Assembly (NCBI GenBank): GCA_017506865.1
Contig: JAFCMP010000157.1
Location: 124,001-188,000, forward strand
Direction of reading: 5' to 3'
Source: Tribonema minus
Lineage: Eukaryota; Sar; Xanthophyceae; Tribonematales; Tribonemataceae
DNA: 64,000 nt
Made by a program: the position numbers and the translations under genes. The notes below the pieces were generated by a model that made no database searches, was not told where the DNA came from, and saw only the letters and a list, made by a program, of their open reading frames with translations. Shown piece after piece: positions 23,050 through 35,700 of the stretch (position 1 is its first letter; the number at the start of each line of letters is the position of its first letter).

Positions 23050-26000
23050 ATGCCGGCTCTGCTGCTTCTTGGCCTGCTGCCCCTGCTCAGCCAGGCGCGG
23101 GAGCTCCCAGCGCAACACGTCGAACCTGCGGCGGCGGAACGCAACATGGACACCATCAGCACCTGGCCGCCACCGCCGTGCCGTGGCCACAACCTCCTGT
23201 GGGACCAGGGGAATGAGCGCCACAGTGACTGCTGCCACCACCACGACCTGGTGGGCTCTGAGGGCTATATGCAGGAGCATCCCGCTTGCGCGCCGCAGAA
23301 CATGCCGACTGCTGGTGATGCACGACAGCTCGCTGCCACAGCGAAGGTAGGTGCGCACGTGTGATCATCGCTGATCACTGAGACATTTCAAGTTGGCACA
23401 AGTAATTCCCATGGTTCATGTAGATTTTGGCAGCTAGCTTAACATCTATCCATCTTGAGGTTGGCACAAGGTGCTACTGATATATAGACTTTCTCGCAGC
23501 TTGCTTGACACTGTCATCTGGGCTTGTCCGCGCCCTAAGCGAAATTCAATGTTTCAGCAGCAACTTGAGGTAATGCGCGTGGGAGGCCGTGAGTTCAAAG
23601 CATGCGTGCGTAATCATCGGGTTGTGTACTACGCCAAAGGGGTACTACGCCAAAGGGCAAGTGCTTAGAACCATCATTATTTCATTCACTTGACTGATGA
23701 AATTGGCTTCAGTAGTTGCCAGCATGGTAAATGTGGTTGCTGCAATATCGAAAGCAGGTACAGTACTACCACTGCTGCATATGAATGCCGTACTACGGCT
23801 TTTGTGCCTCGGCGTCACGGTGCACTGGCCTCTCAGGATGGCCCTGCTGTTTGGCTACGCGTGTCATGCAAGGATCTACTAATAAAAGCAACGGTGACTC
23901 CCGCTGACTATCCCATCTCCGAGTCGCCTGGAGCCGCGATGACACACATGAAAAGAAGTCGAGGCACACCAACTGCCGCACTTCCTGCCAGCACCAGCGT
24001 CATGCGATGCCGCAGCGCTCTGCGACGATGGCGGAAAGGCTGAGCACTGTTTTGCCCACTGCAGTACTTCCAAATTGATTGGCCCGCTTCGCACTGACAA
24101 CAGACTGTCAATGTGAGCACCTGCGCATGCATAGCGTTGTCGCAGTCCTGCAACCGCCAGTGCTCCTGCTGCTGCATCTGCAAGACTGCAGCAGAAGGGG
24201 CCGCAGCAGCAGCAGTCGTCAGCCTGCATTGTGTTCGCGGTTTAAGATGCACTTCATCACTGAGAGCGCACTCCGCACACGACTTTCATCGCAATAATGA
24301 AGGCATGCCGACAGTGCACGAATTGATGACGATGAGACCCATATGGTTTACCACCAGAATGAGTGCAGACGCATTGCATCGATAGTGTGTGCAGCGGTGC
24401 CATGTGCCACAAGTCGCCGTGGTGCAGTCGTGACCGCCACAACAGTCACTGGCAGGACCATGGAAGGCACCGCAGATACCTGCACTTCAGAAGGCTTGTA
24501 AAGGGTGCACCGGAGGGAATGTATGATGCCACCTGCAGGGTAGATGGGTACATATGCTGTCTGGTCAGAAACTGTGCGCAAATAGCGGTTATGCTTCAGT
24601 CAGGACCATCAAAGGCACCGCAGGTACCTGTACTTCAGAAGGCTCGTGCAGGGTGCACCTGATTGTCGTGAACAGATGTGCTCATCAAACTCCGAACTTG
24701 AGGTCGAGTAGCTGACACTTGTAGCGCCTGTGCCGTACCACCTCCCAGCCAACCACCGCCAAACCAACTCGGAGGCCTACTGCAACCCCCAGTGCTCGGC
24801 CGACAAGGCGCCCCACTGCCAGTCCCACTCGAAGACCAACTGCAACCCCCACCGCCGCGCCAACTTCCGCTCGTCCGACAGCCAAGCCGACCACTGCAAG
24901 GCCCACCGCAACGCCGACAGCCGCGCCTGCTGCAACACTAAAGGTGCCAGGATTCCATCCAACTTGTGTCATTCATGATGTTCTTTGACATCTTACAAAT
25001 GGAACGTACCCCAGCTGTCGACAGTTGAAGACAGTGTCTGCATGCCGAGCCGGTGTAGTCGCAGTACATCACAGAAGTTGAATGTGTACTTGGAGTGCTC
25101 TGGCACAGAGCTCAGCAAACAGGCAGCCCGGCCGATTTTTTTCCTGTGCCTCACGACCTTGATGCCCCCTCGTACTCCACCGCATGCATGAATCCTCGTG
25201 TTCAGGTCTTCATTCCGTACCCATGTGCTGTAGCAATATGCCGCAGCAGTAGACATGGACGCAGCGCTGGACGCAGCACTGGAATGCCCTTAAGTCACTG
25301 TTGTTTTTGACCTGGACGAAGACAATGTCTGTGCATGTGCGTGTATTTGAGTACTTGCTGGGTCAGTACTGACTATGTACGCCATACCAAACATGCCAAT
25401 CTCTATTTCCAAAGCCTTGGGCCTGTAATGTTAAACTTTGTTGCTTGTTTTTTGGCACCATCAGTGGGTATCAGATGCATGCTGGATCCACTCAGAGACT
25501 CTGCCTGTGTATTCTGCATGTTTCACAGCCGACCACTTCGGTGACGCCAACGGCGCAGCCGTCAGGGAAACCGACAACGCTGGATGCACGTAAGTCTCGA
25601 CCAATGTACTCACTCTCTTGGCACGAAACCTGGCCGGTGTCTAGGCTGCTTCATGTGCATGTTGCATGTGCAAGATCACCAGCACCATTTGCATGGTGCT
25701 CTCTCTAAGTAGCTGAACGGAGGTTGCAAGTCTTCTGCGCACTCAAGACGGCGAACGAGTTGTGCGGTTTGACGCTAATGAGTTGTTCGGCTTTACGCTT
25801 TGTCATTGAATGTGCAGGGCATCCGTCTCCTCCTGTTCTGGGTTCTGTGCCACCTCCCACTTGGCGCTGTGTGATGTATATTGGGATGACAGCGCACCCA
25901 CTCTCAGTCAGTGCCAAATCAATTGAAATGAGACTCAAATGACGCAGGTTGAGCGAACATCAGCTGCATCAGCAGCCGCTCACTGGCTGCGAGGTGCTTC

Positions 26001-27043
26001 CTCGGGCTACTCTGGCCATGCACGCTCCTCAGCATCTCAACCCTTTGTGCCCCTCTTCTTGTGGGCATCTCCCGGCAGCATATGGCACCAGTTTCCTGCC
26101 GGAGTCGACGCACCAACTGCAGCAGCAGCAGCAGCCAGCTTCCAGTTGCAGCTTGCCATCGTACTCTTTCAACATCGACACCCTCTCTGCTCCTCTTCTT
26201 GTGCGCCCCTCGTGACCGGCAGCATACGGCACCATCATCCCGCTCTACACATTCCCCGGCACCGACAGCAACCTGGGCATCGACGGCCTCGACGTGTGGC
26301 ACGCGATCGCGGCTGCACACACAAAGTACCCCAGTGTCCCCGTAAAGGCAGTCGTAAACGTCAACAACGGACCCTGCGCGCTGGCGTCCACGGTGCTGGG
26401 GCGCGCGTGCTCGGCCTGCAACCCGCCCGATCAGTCCTTCTACAACGACACTATCAACGCCCTGGCCAGCAGCGGCGTGACAGTGCTCGGATACGTCAGC
26501 ACCAACTACGGCGGCGTGAGCGCCGCGCAGGCGCAGGACAACGTGCAGCTCTGGAAAAAGTGCTTCGGGAGCGCCGTCGGCGGCGTGTTCTTCGACGAGA
26601 TGAGCACTGACTCAGCGCGCACGTCGTACTACTCCGGTCTCTCCAGCTTTGCGGCATCGATCGGCCTCGATGTCACCGTGGGCAACGCCGGCACAGACAC
26701 TCTACCGGCTTACGTGGGCACCGTCGACCACATCATCGTCTACGAGAGCGCAGGCCTTCCGGCCCCGCAGACGCTCGCCGCAGGCGCCAACCCCGACCGC
26801 GCCGCCAGCGTAGACAACTTTGCGGTCATTCCGTACGGCGTTGCCTCCGATATGGGCGCCGTCAGCGCAGCAACGCTCGACTGGATCCGTGCCGCCAAGC
26901 CCTACGTCGGCCACTTCTACGTCACCCCGGACACGCTGAGTAACCCCTGGGACAACTACTGCGCGGCGGGCGACCCGTACCCGTGCACGGACTTCGACGG
27001 CCTGCTGCACAAGCTGTGCCAGCTCAACGGCCAGTGTGCCTGA
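23050..27043 (+). CDS. Secreted protein with Pro/Thr-rich linker and spherulin-4 domain
   Basis: Supported exons are 23050-23346, 24725-24943, 25529-25589 and 26223-27043; the last three join in exact phase. Exon 1 starts with a classic signal peptide (MPALLLLGLLPLLSQA) followed by a Cys/His-rich segment (DCCHHHDLVGSEG). The second exon is a PTxxPT repeat linker (RPTATP, RRPTASP units). The third continues it (PTAQPSGKPTTLDA), a linker style common in stramenopile secreted proteins. The last exon is about 272 aa and matches spherulation-specific family 4: TIIPLYTFPG start, VVNVNNGPC, SGVTVLGYVST, VGGVFFDEM, VIPYGV, HFYVT, and Cys pairs near the end. The family adopts a TIM-barrel-like fold; its substrate is uncertain, probably polysaccharide. 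Additional exons between 23,350 and 24,720 are likely (for example about 24,390-24,488), so exon 1 membership is inferred. Confidence 0.75.
24390..24650 (+). repeat. Possible Cys-containing exon and its echo
   Basis: A short open segment after gtgtgtgcag (24,390) reads VPCATSRRGAVV...GTADTCTSEG up to a GTAAAG donor near 24,488. A diverged copy (ggaccatcaaaggcaccgcag) lies at about 24,600-24,650. It could be an extra exon of the spherulin gene with the same echo habit. Confidence 0.35.
26040..26110 (+). repeat. Exon echo of the spherulin last-exon acceptor
   Basis: The stretch cccctcttcttgtgggcatc...cggcagcatatggcacca repeats the genuine acceptor and exon start at 26,195-26,245, about 150 bp downstream. 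Confidence 0.7.
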
Positions 27044-27149
27044 GCTAATCCCCCATCGACCAGATAGTTTAAGCAGGGTGCAACTGGCAGATGTTTGCCG
27101 TACAATGCAGGGTCTGCGCGCTGCAACATCGATTGTTGTCACTTTTTAG

Positions 27150-27240
27150 GGCACTTGTGAATGTGGTGCAAAGTCGATGGATTTGGATGGCCTGCTGCAC
27201 AAGCTGTGACAGCTCAACGGCCGGTGCTCGTGAGCTGCTC
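27150..27240 (+). repeat. Exon echo of the spherulin 3' end
   Basis: gatggcctgctgcacaagct and gacagctcaacggcc repeat the last codons (genuine copy 26,990-27,045), ending in a diverged stop region. It lies about 120 bp past the true stop. Confidence 0.8.
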
Positions 27241-27653
27241 CCACCTGAAAGCATGGGAATCCGGCGTTTTGATGTAGACGTCAAACACACACAAGTTATC
27301 TATTCAACGACAAATACACATCTGCTTGAGATTTTACAGTCCCCTTCCTGCCTCGCATTGTCTGAGGTCGCTTCAAAAAGCGCGATGCTTTGTGCCTTTG
27401 CTGTTGTTTTGTCTGGAATTTTTCAAAAACAACCTCTATGCATGCACCTGCACGCCATCAAATTCTTTTTAAAAAGGTATATCCCAGCACAAGGCACCTG
27501 CCCTGAGCCTGATTTTCAACAGCACTTGAAGGTGAAGTTGAGGCTGGGGACTCGCCCCTCGGTGCTGAAAAGTTGTGGATTACACTGAATACACAACATA
27601 GAGCATCACAGCAGCCTTGGGGCAGCTGCTCTAGAGGGGACACAGCTAATAGC

Positions 27654-28010
27654 ATGTCTGCTGCGCTGTCCCAGCCGCAACACCATCACGAGCCGCAGAA
27701 GCAGCACCAGCAGTGGCAGCAGAGACAGCCGCTGCGCAAGGCGGAATGTAAGTGCGATGTTCGTGCGCTGTGCTCATCGACTGATGATTTGAGAGGTCTG
27801 AAAGATAGACTATCCGTAACGCAGTGGCTGCTCGGCCGCCAAGGCACATCGGAACAATTTGTAGTGTTTCCTGACCGTAGGCACGTCTCTACGTCTTGGG
27901 AGAGCAAGCTTCGAGAGACGTGTACGAATCTCTCGGAACGCACCAGGGCCTACAGTGTAGCACTTGGGCGCGATCAGAGGAGCAAAGCTCGCGCACCAGC
28001 GACCTTTTGA
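27654..28010 (+). CDS. Small ORF of unknown function, 118 aa
   Basis: I do not recognise it. It opens with a His/Gln-rich stretch (QPQHHHEPQKQHQQWQQRQ) and continues with a basic, mixed-composition segment with two Cys near residues 36-44 (CKCDVRALC). No signal peptide, membrane helix or clear domain is visible. It is the longest frame in the 1.7 kb between the spherulin gene and the recombinase gene, but single-exon support is weak. Confidence 0.3.
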   Translation: MSAALSQPQHHHEPQKQHQQWQQRQPLRKAECKCDVRALCSSTDDLRGLKDRLSVTQWLLGRQGTSEQFVVFPDRRHVSTSWESKLRETCTNLSERTRAYSVALGRDQRSKARAPATF

Positions 28011-29790
28011 ACACTTGGGCCAGCGTAGGGTGCTGAGACGCGCGATATCGTATTTCGAAGTACAGGCACAAAAAAAGTACAGGCACCGAGATGCATGCAT
28101 TTTCATCGATAACACCAGTGTTGTACAGGTACCTGGATACTGCTTTTGCATGCAGAATACCTGTGCGCCGAGCTGCGCATGGTGCCGGCGCACATGCTTT
28201 CAGAGCGAACCATGGTGTGTGCACACACTACGGGAGCGCTGTGGCGCTAACCCTAACCCTAACCCTAACCCTAATGCAATTATGACATGGGACTGCAATT
28301 ATGACATGGGACTGTGATATACAGTGTTGTGCTTGAGAGCGTAAGCGCACTGCCGTATCGGAACCGAAAGCTCAAGGGACCCAAGCAGACACAAGACTTG
28401 CGGCTGGTGCATGTGTTGCCAGACGTGGTCATCATCGCAAAGTCTGCGTGAATAGGCGCATCAGTGCTTAGCAGAAGCTAAACTGTGCTGAACTGTGCAT
28501 TGACGCCGAAGTTGCCGTTGCCCCCACACCAGTCACACAAAACATGCAGATCTACGCGAGCTCTCGTTTCCTTTGTGCTGCTCTTACTTGGTGGTGGTTT
28601 ACCCTAATCCTAATCCTAATGTAACCCTAACCCTACTTGGAGGTGACCGCCGTCGCTCACTTGGCCGAGCGTGCGATCGCCTGCTCTGACCTAAGCCCAA
28701 CCCCTAACTATCTGCCTAACCCACACCCTAACCCTAAACGCAAGTGCGTCGCTGGCGCTGCGCCCAAGCAGATGTGAAGATCACGCGTTGAAGTTTACCT
28801 TCCCCTTCACTATTATTGGGAGTACACGGAAGCATTTTGGTTCAAATGTATGCAATGCGCGCGCAACGCACTAACCTCTTGGGAATATATACCAGCTGAC
28901 GCCGCATAGTACCGGGATGTCAGGCATGGGCCACAACACTCTCACAAACACAGCGGCAGTGGTGCAGTGCAGGGATTGCAGCGTGGTGGCAGGCGCGCAG
29001 TGCTGGGAGTACAGGTGAGAACTGCTGTGCATACCCAGCAGTGTAACGCTGCTGCTGCATCCTCAGCAGTGCAGGCAGCGTCCCCCACTCCGTGCCAATG
29101 AGCCCTGCTGCTGCTTTAAGGCCGCGCCGCACCCTACTGCTGCTGTTGAGTGTGCTGGTGCTCGCTGGGTTTGCCTTTGCTGCTGTAGACTCTGCTGCTC
29201 TTCACCTGCAACGGTAGCGAGTGCTGCTGCTGCCCTCGCTGATGGCAGATGCCCTCGTACCTCCTCCTGCTGCTGCAAATCGTTCGTGCTACTGTGCTGC
29301 CGGTCCCTTCACTGCTACCGCCCTCTGCCTGCACTACAGCTAGGGCCTTTGTTGCTGCTGCTCTGCCAGCTCTCCCCCACATTGCTGCTGCTCTGCCCTG
29401 CTCTCCCCCACTGCATTGACATCTGTATCAAACACACTTGCCTTGCTTACACCATCAACACATATGCTCTATACATGCAACACCGCCACTCAGGTGTAAG
29501 GCAAGACTCGTCACAAGTGCAGACATCACTGACGTGCACGCGGGCAAGAGCGCCAGGTGAGTGCATTGTGACTGTGTTGTGATGTGGGTTTGTGTGTGGC
29601 GCATGTTGGAGATGGGCATGCAGCAGTGATCGCACTGGGCATGCAGCACATATGCGAGCATGTGGTGAACAGGGCATGCAGCTGTGACCGCACTGCTTAC
29701 TGCTTCAGTGCTGTCTGTGTCAATGCCTCACACTAACACGGCACCCCTATACCACTGCCCCTCTGTGTACGCTTGCAGCTCTAGTCACAG
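28011..29790. other. Intergenic with interstitial telomere-like tracts
   Basis: CCCTAA runs occur at about 28,245-28,275 and, degenerate, at 28,600-28,740. CTGCTGCTG-rich sequence at 29,040-29,400 explains the open frames there. gcatgcagc-type short repeats lie at 29,610-29,690, upstream of the recombinase gene's first exon. Confidence 0.55.
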
Positions 29791-32700
29791 ATGTGGGTCG
29801 ACTGGCTCATCATTGTCATCATCAAAGCACTGATGATGGTTGGGCAAGCGGTGGTAAGTCCTTGCCACGATTGACATGCTAATGCTATCTGCGCGCATGC
29901 GTGCATGTGTGGCGTTGGTGTGTGGTAAATGTGATCATGTCGCTGTGCATAGTGGGTACGTCTTGAAAACATGGGTGCAATGCCATTTATACTGCCACTG
30001 TTTTGCCGGCCCCCACAGGTTTACACCGATACGATGATTGACATGGTGTACATGTACTGGCAGGGCATCGCTCAGGTGCCGCTGTGGACTGTGGGTCTGG
30101 TCATCGCTCTGACACTGATCCTGACATGGCTGGCCCGGCACCGCGGTGCGACTCCTGTGCCTGTGCAGACAGTGACGGTGAGTGATTCGCAGTTGCATGC
30201 AATGCGCACCTAGGGATTGCATTGCCATCTTTTCAGCGTTGCAAATACTCATTGCCGTTGCGCTGCTTGTGCACATCCTTTGCACTGCAGCCTGATCAGG
30301 CCACTGTCAACACCAGAGTCAAGAGGTCCAAGCGTCTCAGTCGGCGCGCGAGGATGGCGCTGGACAAGGCTGCATCAGTCCGCTCTCACTGGACGTTCAT
30401 CAACCGCAAGGTGATCTTTGCACTCTAAATGGACCATATGATTGACAGTACACTGACACAAGTTTACTCAATCCCATGTGCTGCCGTCAGTACACTCAAT
30501 TGTGGCAGTTGCCACAAGTTTACTGAACCCCATGTGCTGCCATCAGTATACTCAATTTTGGCAAGACTGTGCGTGTCGCCGACGTGGCACATACATCCAC
30601 CACCACCGCACTCACCCTGCGCCCACATCGCCTTTCCTGTCGCTGCGTCACAGGGTTGCACGGCCAAGCACTACAAGAAGGGCACCGCTGCGCTGCGCAG
30701 GCGCGAGAAGGCACAGGCCAAGCTCGACCAAGCGGCACGCGATGTGAGTTATAGCTTGCTAACGCAAGGACATGCTGCAAGCACGCAAAAGTGTACTGCA
30801 GTCTTGCCAGCATGGTCTACACGGTCTCTTTGCAAATACACACTGCAGTCATTGACTCACCTGCACCCTTGCGTCATGCTTGACGGACACCGCCTGCAGG
30901 CCCAGTGGAAGGCCACGTGTGACTGGCTCAAGTGCGTTGGCAGTGCCATTGCGAAGGGCATTGTGGGAGTGGCGACCGCGATGGTGTCGTACTGTGTACT
31001 GCCCGTCGTCATCGAGCACCGCTGGAGCACGGCAACAGCATTCATCACCACCTTCCTCAGCAGCTTCCTGCACGGCAGCGGTGTGCGCAGCGGCGTCAGC
31101 GTGTCTGGCATCAAATGGCGAGACTTTTTGTGGCTCGGCTGCCTTGTGCTCTGTGTCACCACCGTGGCGGCTGAGGACATGGACGTCGACGCATCTGGAG
31201 GCGGGTCTGCAGCGGTCGAGGCCGCTTGCGCTGCTGCTGGAGCTGTAGTCGGTGCGGCCGCTTCGTCACTCACACTCAAGCGGAAGCGCGCAGCTCCCAA
31301 GAAGACAGTTCCGCACCGGCAGGTGGTGGACGTCATCGGTGCCGGACAGAACACGAGCCACGTGTTGCCAGGCTGGGAAGAGCGTGATGCCGCAGCAGAG
31401 GAGCTGGCAGATACCATCAAACGCCGCCGCAACAGCCAGAAGAAAGTGGACGTTGATGGCGACACCCTGGTCGTGCAGGGCAGTCACCATGCTCAGACAT
31501 TTGCCTACCTGGAGCGGGTCATCACGCGTGAGGTCAGTCATTGTGGGGCACCTGTTTTTGTGTTTGCTTTGATTGCCATTACTGCAGATGCACTGACAGT
31601 TTGCTCCCACACTTGCTCTGCGCGTCATGCTGTACAGGTCTCGCATACGCAAACGGACACACACACCCATGCTCTGTGCGAGACGGCCGAGGGTGCCACG
31701 CCCTACTGCACGACCGCCCCCACCCACGAGGAGGACCTGTGGCTTCTCAACACTAGCTGTCACCCATGCGACACATCGCTCTTCGGCGTGACCCTGGGTG
31801 TGACAACCCTCATTGATGGCGGCGTCGTCACCGCCATGACCTGCGCGGCCGGACCTACACTGTTCGAGATCAAGTATTCCACACCCACCCCACCCACAGC
31901 AGCTGCAACAACGCCTGTGCCAGAGCCATTGCCAGCTGCAACAACGCCAGCGCCAGCACCAGCAACAGCGCCATCTTCAGCAGCCGCAGCAGCGCCATCT
32001 TCATCAGCCGCAGCAGCGTCATCTTCATCAGCCTCAGCAGCGTCATCTTCAACGGGCGGCGCCAAGAAGCGGCAGCCTGCGCAGGCCGTACCTGTTGACT
32101 TTGGCGGCGCTTACGCAGGACGCGACATCTGGTACATGGCGCCGCAGTGTGCCTGTCCGAGCCGCACCTGCAAGGACCTCAAATGTACGGAGTGTGAGGA
32201 CTTCGCGCGGTGCCACAAGTGTGGGATGTGCAGCAGGTGCTTGGCCTGGGTGCCAGCCACACTGATCGCTGTCACCGAGGCGTCCGCCAATGTCTTCAAG
32301 GTCGATGCGCGCATCAACACCAAGTCGCCACTGATCAAGCAGCTGTCATGCACGCTTGATACCCGGCGATTTCAAACCACCAAGAGCGACAAGGCGACGC
32401 TGGGTTCGTGGATCCTCGTTGAGGAGGTTCTCATTGACAGGTACACATCGCTTCTGCGCATCACCTATGAGATCAAGTGTATAGCCGAAGCAGCGCACAG
32501 TTGCTAATCATGTCATATTGTCAGCGCTACCTATCACCACTCTCTACATGTTCTCATGATACATTGCCTCCCCCACTGCTTTGCCTGCTTGCAGTGCGCC
32601 GCCCGCACTGCGGAAGGTGGTGCAGATGCGGAGCACATCCACCACGGCACCCTCTGACGACACCGTGACCGTCGCATCAACTGCTCAGGCTGCCCCAAAG

Positions 32701-35700
32701 GTCACCACAACCACCAGGGCTGCCGCAGCAAGGTTAGCCTTATATTGCACCTCCGCTTTGCACATTGTGATGTGCGCACGCCATGTGTGCTTGAAGCTCA
32801 GGCTTTAGCCCATGCATCTCTGGTGTACCTACATTACAATCTGCACTTTTGAAGTGTGCAAGCACCATGTGTTCACTATGCCAGGCACACCTTGTCACAC
32901 GCATGTGACATACACCTGATGTGCTTCTGTGGCTGACAGCATTTTCAATTTGCCTACACCCATGCTCTGTCACTTGCAGCCGCACCACACCGGCAACACG
33001 CAACATCACCTTCGTTGAGCTGCTGCAGCTGGCTACGCCAAACCGTGGCGTCATCACCCTCACCGAGGCCTGGGCTGTGTACCTGCGCCAACGGAGCATT
33101 GTCTGGCTGAATTGCATCCTCATCCTGCGCACATACCTGCACGACAAGCAGAAACACAAGCGCAGCGGGAAGACCACCACCATTGACCCCGCGAAGCGCA
33201 CCAAGTACAAGATCTTCCGCCCCTCCAAGGATCTTGAGGGGCAAGCATCACGCACTGGCGGCATCGCGCAGCTCATCGTCAAGTCTGTACAAGTGGAGCA
33301 GCTGCTGTGGAGCAGGCATTGTTACGGCGATGACACACCACTCAACGTCAGCTACCTCGACTTCTGCTGGCCAGCTTTAGCCTCGCCCGAAGGCTGGAAG
33401 GTCGTGGAGGAGTTCGAGCTCATGACCGGCGACTTTGTGCGCCAGACGATCGGCGGCGCCAGCGACATCCCTCCCAACAGCTGCATCAAGTTCCTGTCTG
33501 TCGCGGCAACGTTGGGACGGCTGCCCACCTGCACCTCCAACTTCCTGCAGCTCACGCGGCAGGAGTTGCAGTGGCTGTCGTCGCGGTGTGGCAGCGGCAT
33601 CATGGCAGCACTCGGCAGCACCATACATGCGCTACAGCCCCCTGACGCGATCGAAGCGCATGTGCCACCCGCCCTCCAGGCGCTGTTGCGTTCGTGCAGC
33701 GGTGGCGTGGACGCGTGGCAGCTGTCACGGGCACATCAGCTGTTCCGAGCGCTCGAGCAAGGCAGGGCGATCACCGACTACACCTACTCACACCTCAACC
33801 GCAACAACGAGTTCGCCATCTGGATGTACGACACCGTCAGGTATGGATGGCTTTGCCTGTCCCGTTTCGCATGCGTGTTTATTGATTTTGCTCTCAAGCC
33901 TCTCCCGGCACCGCTGTTGTACCTCATTACATCTGCTGCTACCACAAGTGCAAATTGCTTGCATGATGCGCATGGTACTAGGTCAAAGCAGAAGTGATCA
34001 TATCTGACTTGTCTGTGCTTGCCGTCGTGCATACCGTGTGCCTCGTGCAGGTTTCACTTACCTCTAATGGGGTCGTCAAAGAAGGCGGGATACATCCCAG
34101 ACCTGAAGCAACAGCAGACATCCTACCAGACTCACATTCGCATCATGTCGGAGAAGGAGAAAGCCACTAATGATAGAGATGCCGTCAAGCTCCAGAAGGG
34201 ACGGCTGTTGGACGTGGACGACCCTGGCAAGGCACATGGGGAGATGGTGGCCGGCATGCTCGAGGTTTGTGATGTGGTGTGTGGCATATTACTTGATGCC
34301 TTGATGAGTTGATTAATTCACCTGATGAACTTACTTTCATCCCTTGACACCTTCATCCTATGGTCCCTTATGCTTTGACACTGCTCGCTGCAGCGCACCT
34401 GGGTGCCATTCGAGGACGCAATGGGCAAATGGCTGGACGCTGAGGGAGGGGGCATTGCCAAGCTGGACGCGCTTGTGCAGGTCCTGAAGAGCAACCGCGG
34501 CAAGGTCAACGGCAACACCGGCGCGCACCTTTCAGTGGAGTGGGTCACCAAGCTTGCAAAGCATCTTCTGTCGCCAGAGCTGGCGTTCGTCATCCACGAC
34601 TGCGCACGCCTCGAGTGTCTTGCACACATTTATGCGTACGTGCATGGTGCAGTCCGCCCACAAAAGCTCTTTGACAACAAGGCGTCGCTGGTGTACGCGC
34701 AGGCGAGCACTGAGGGGGAGCTCCAGATACACCAGGTGAACAATCACATGTCATGTTGTATAGCACGCGAATTCATGCACCCCAATCCTGTGCGCATCTG
34801 TTGATCAGCATCCTGTGGGGTATCATACTTTTCCATTTGGCACATGCGTCTTACAGCCGTTGTGTGATGCTTTTGCTTTGAACACTCTATGACACAGATC
34901 ATCGACGACGGCGAATCGCACAAGAATGGCGTCACCAGCACAGCTGGGTCCCGCATGGACGTCTCCATCCCAATGCCCATCCAGATGAACCGCATGTTCT
35001 TGACGGTGCTTTTCGTGTGCCGGGAAATGCGGCTCCAAACGTACGGCCCTGTGGACGACCGCATTGTGGGCTTGCCGGGGTATGGCAACAAACAGGTGAA
35101 GGAGGGCGCTTACACCGATGTGTGGCAGAGGATCGGTCGTTGCAATCTGGGCGTCCCATTCTGGAAGGCGTACAGCGTGCGAACCGAGTTCGCCACAGCC
35201 ATTGTAGACAACGCGACCATGGCGGCCAACAAAGGCCAGTGGGGGGCGTCGCAGGCCATTCTAGCAGATGGCGGTGTCGTGTTGAACACTAGCGTCAACA
35301 ACCTCACCGCACATTACACGGCAGCGCGTGTCGTACGCACAGCACCGGGCCCAAGCATGCTGGAGTCAAAGGAGGATATGGCCGCTGCTGTAGAGAGCGG
35401 GCGTCGCGTGAGGCCGTGCATCAACAGGTTTGGCGTACTTGACTCTGACTCCACCAAGCTTAATGGCGGACGCGACGGCAGCGGCAGCGGCAGCGGCGGC
35501 GGCGATGGCGGCAGCGGAGGTGGTGGCGGCAGCGGAGGTGGTGGCGGCAGCGGAGGTGGTGGCGGCAGCGGAGGTGGTGGCAGCAGTGGAGGTGGTGGCA
35601 GCGGAGCTGGTGGCGGTGATGAGTACGACAGTGGTGGCAACGACTACGATGGCGGCGCAGGTGGTGGCGGCGGTGGTGCTGGTCGCGGCGGCGGCGGTGG

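Noticed and set aside
24685-24972. Hydrophobic Val/Gly/Ala-rich minus-strand frame
   Set aside because: Antisense of the PTxxPT linker exon, whose plus-strand phase joins the spherulin exons exactly.
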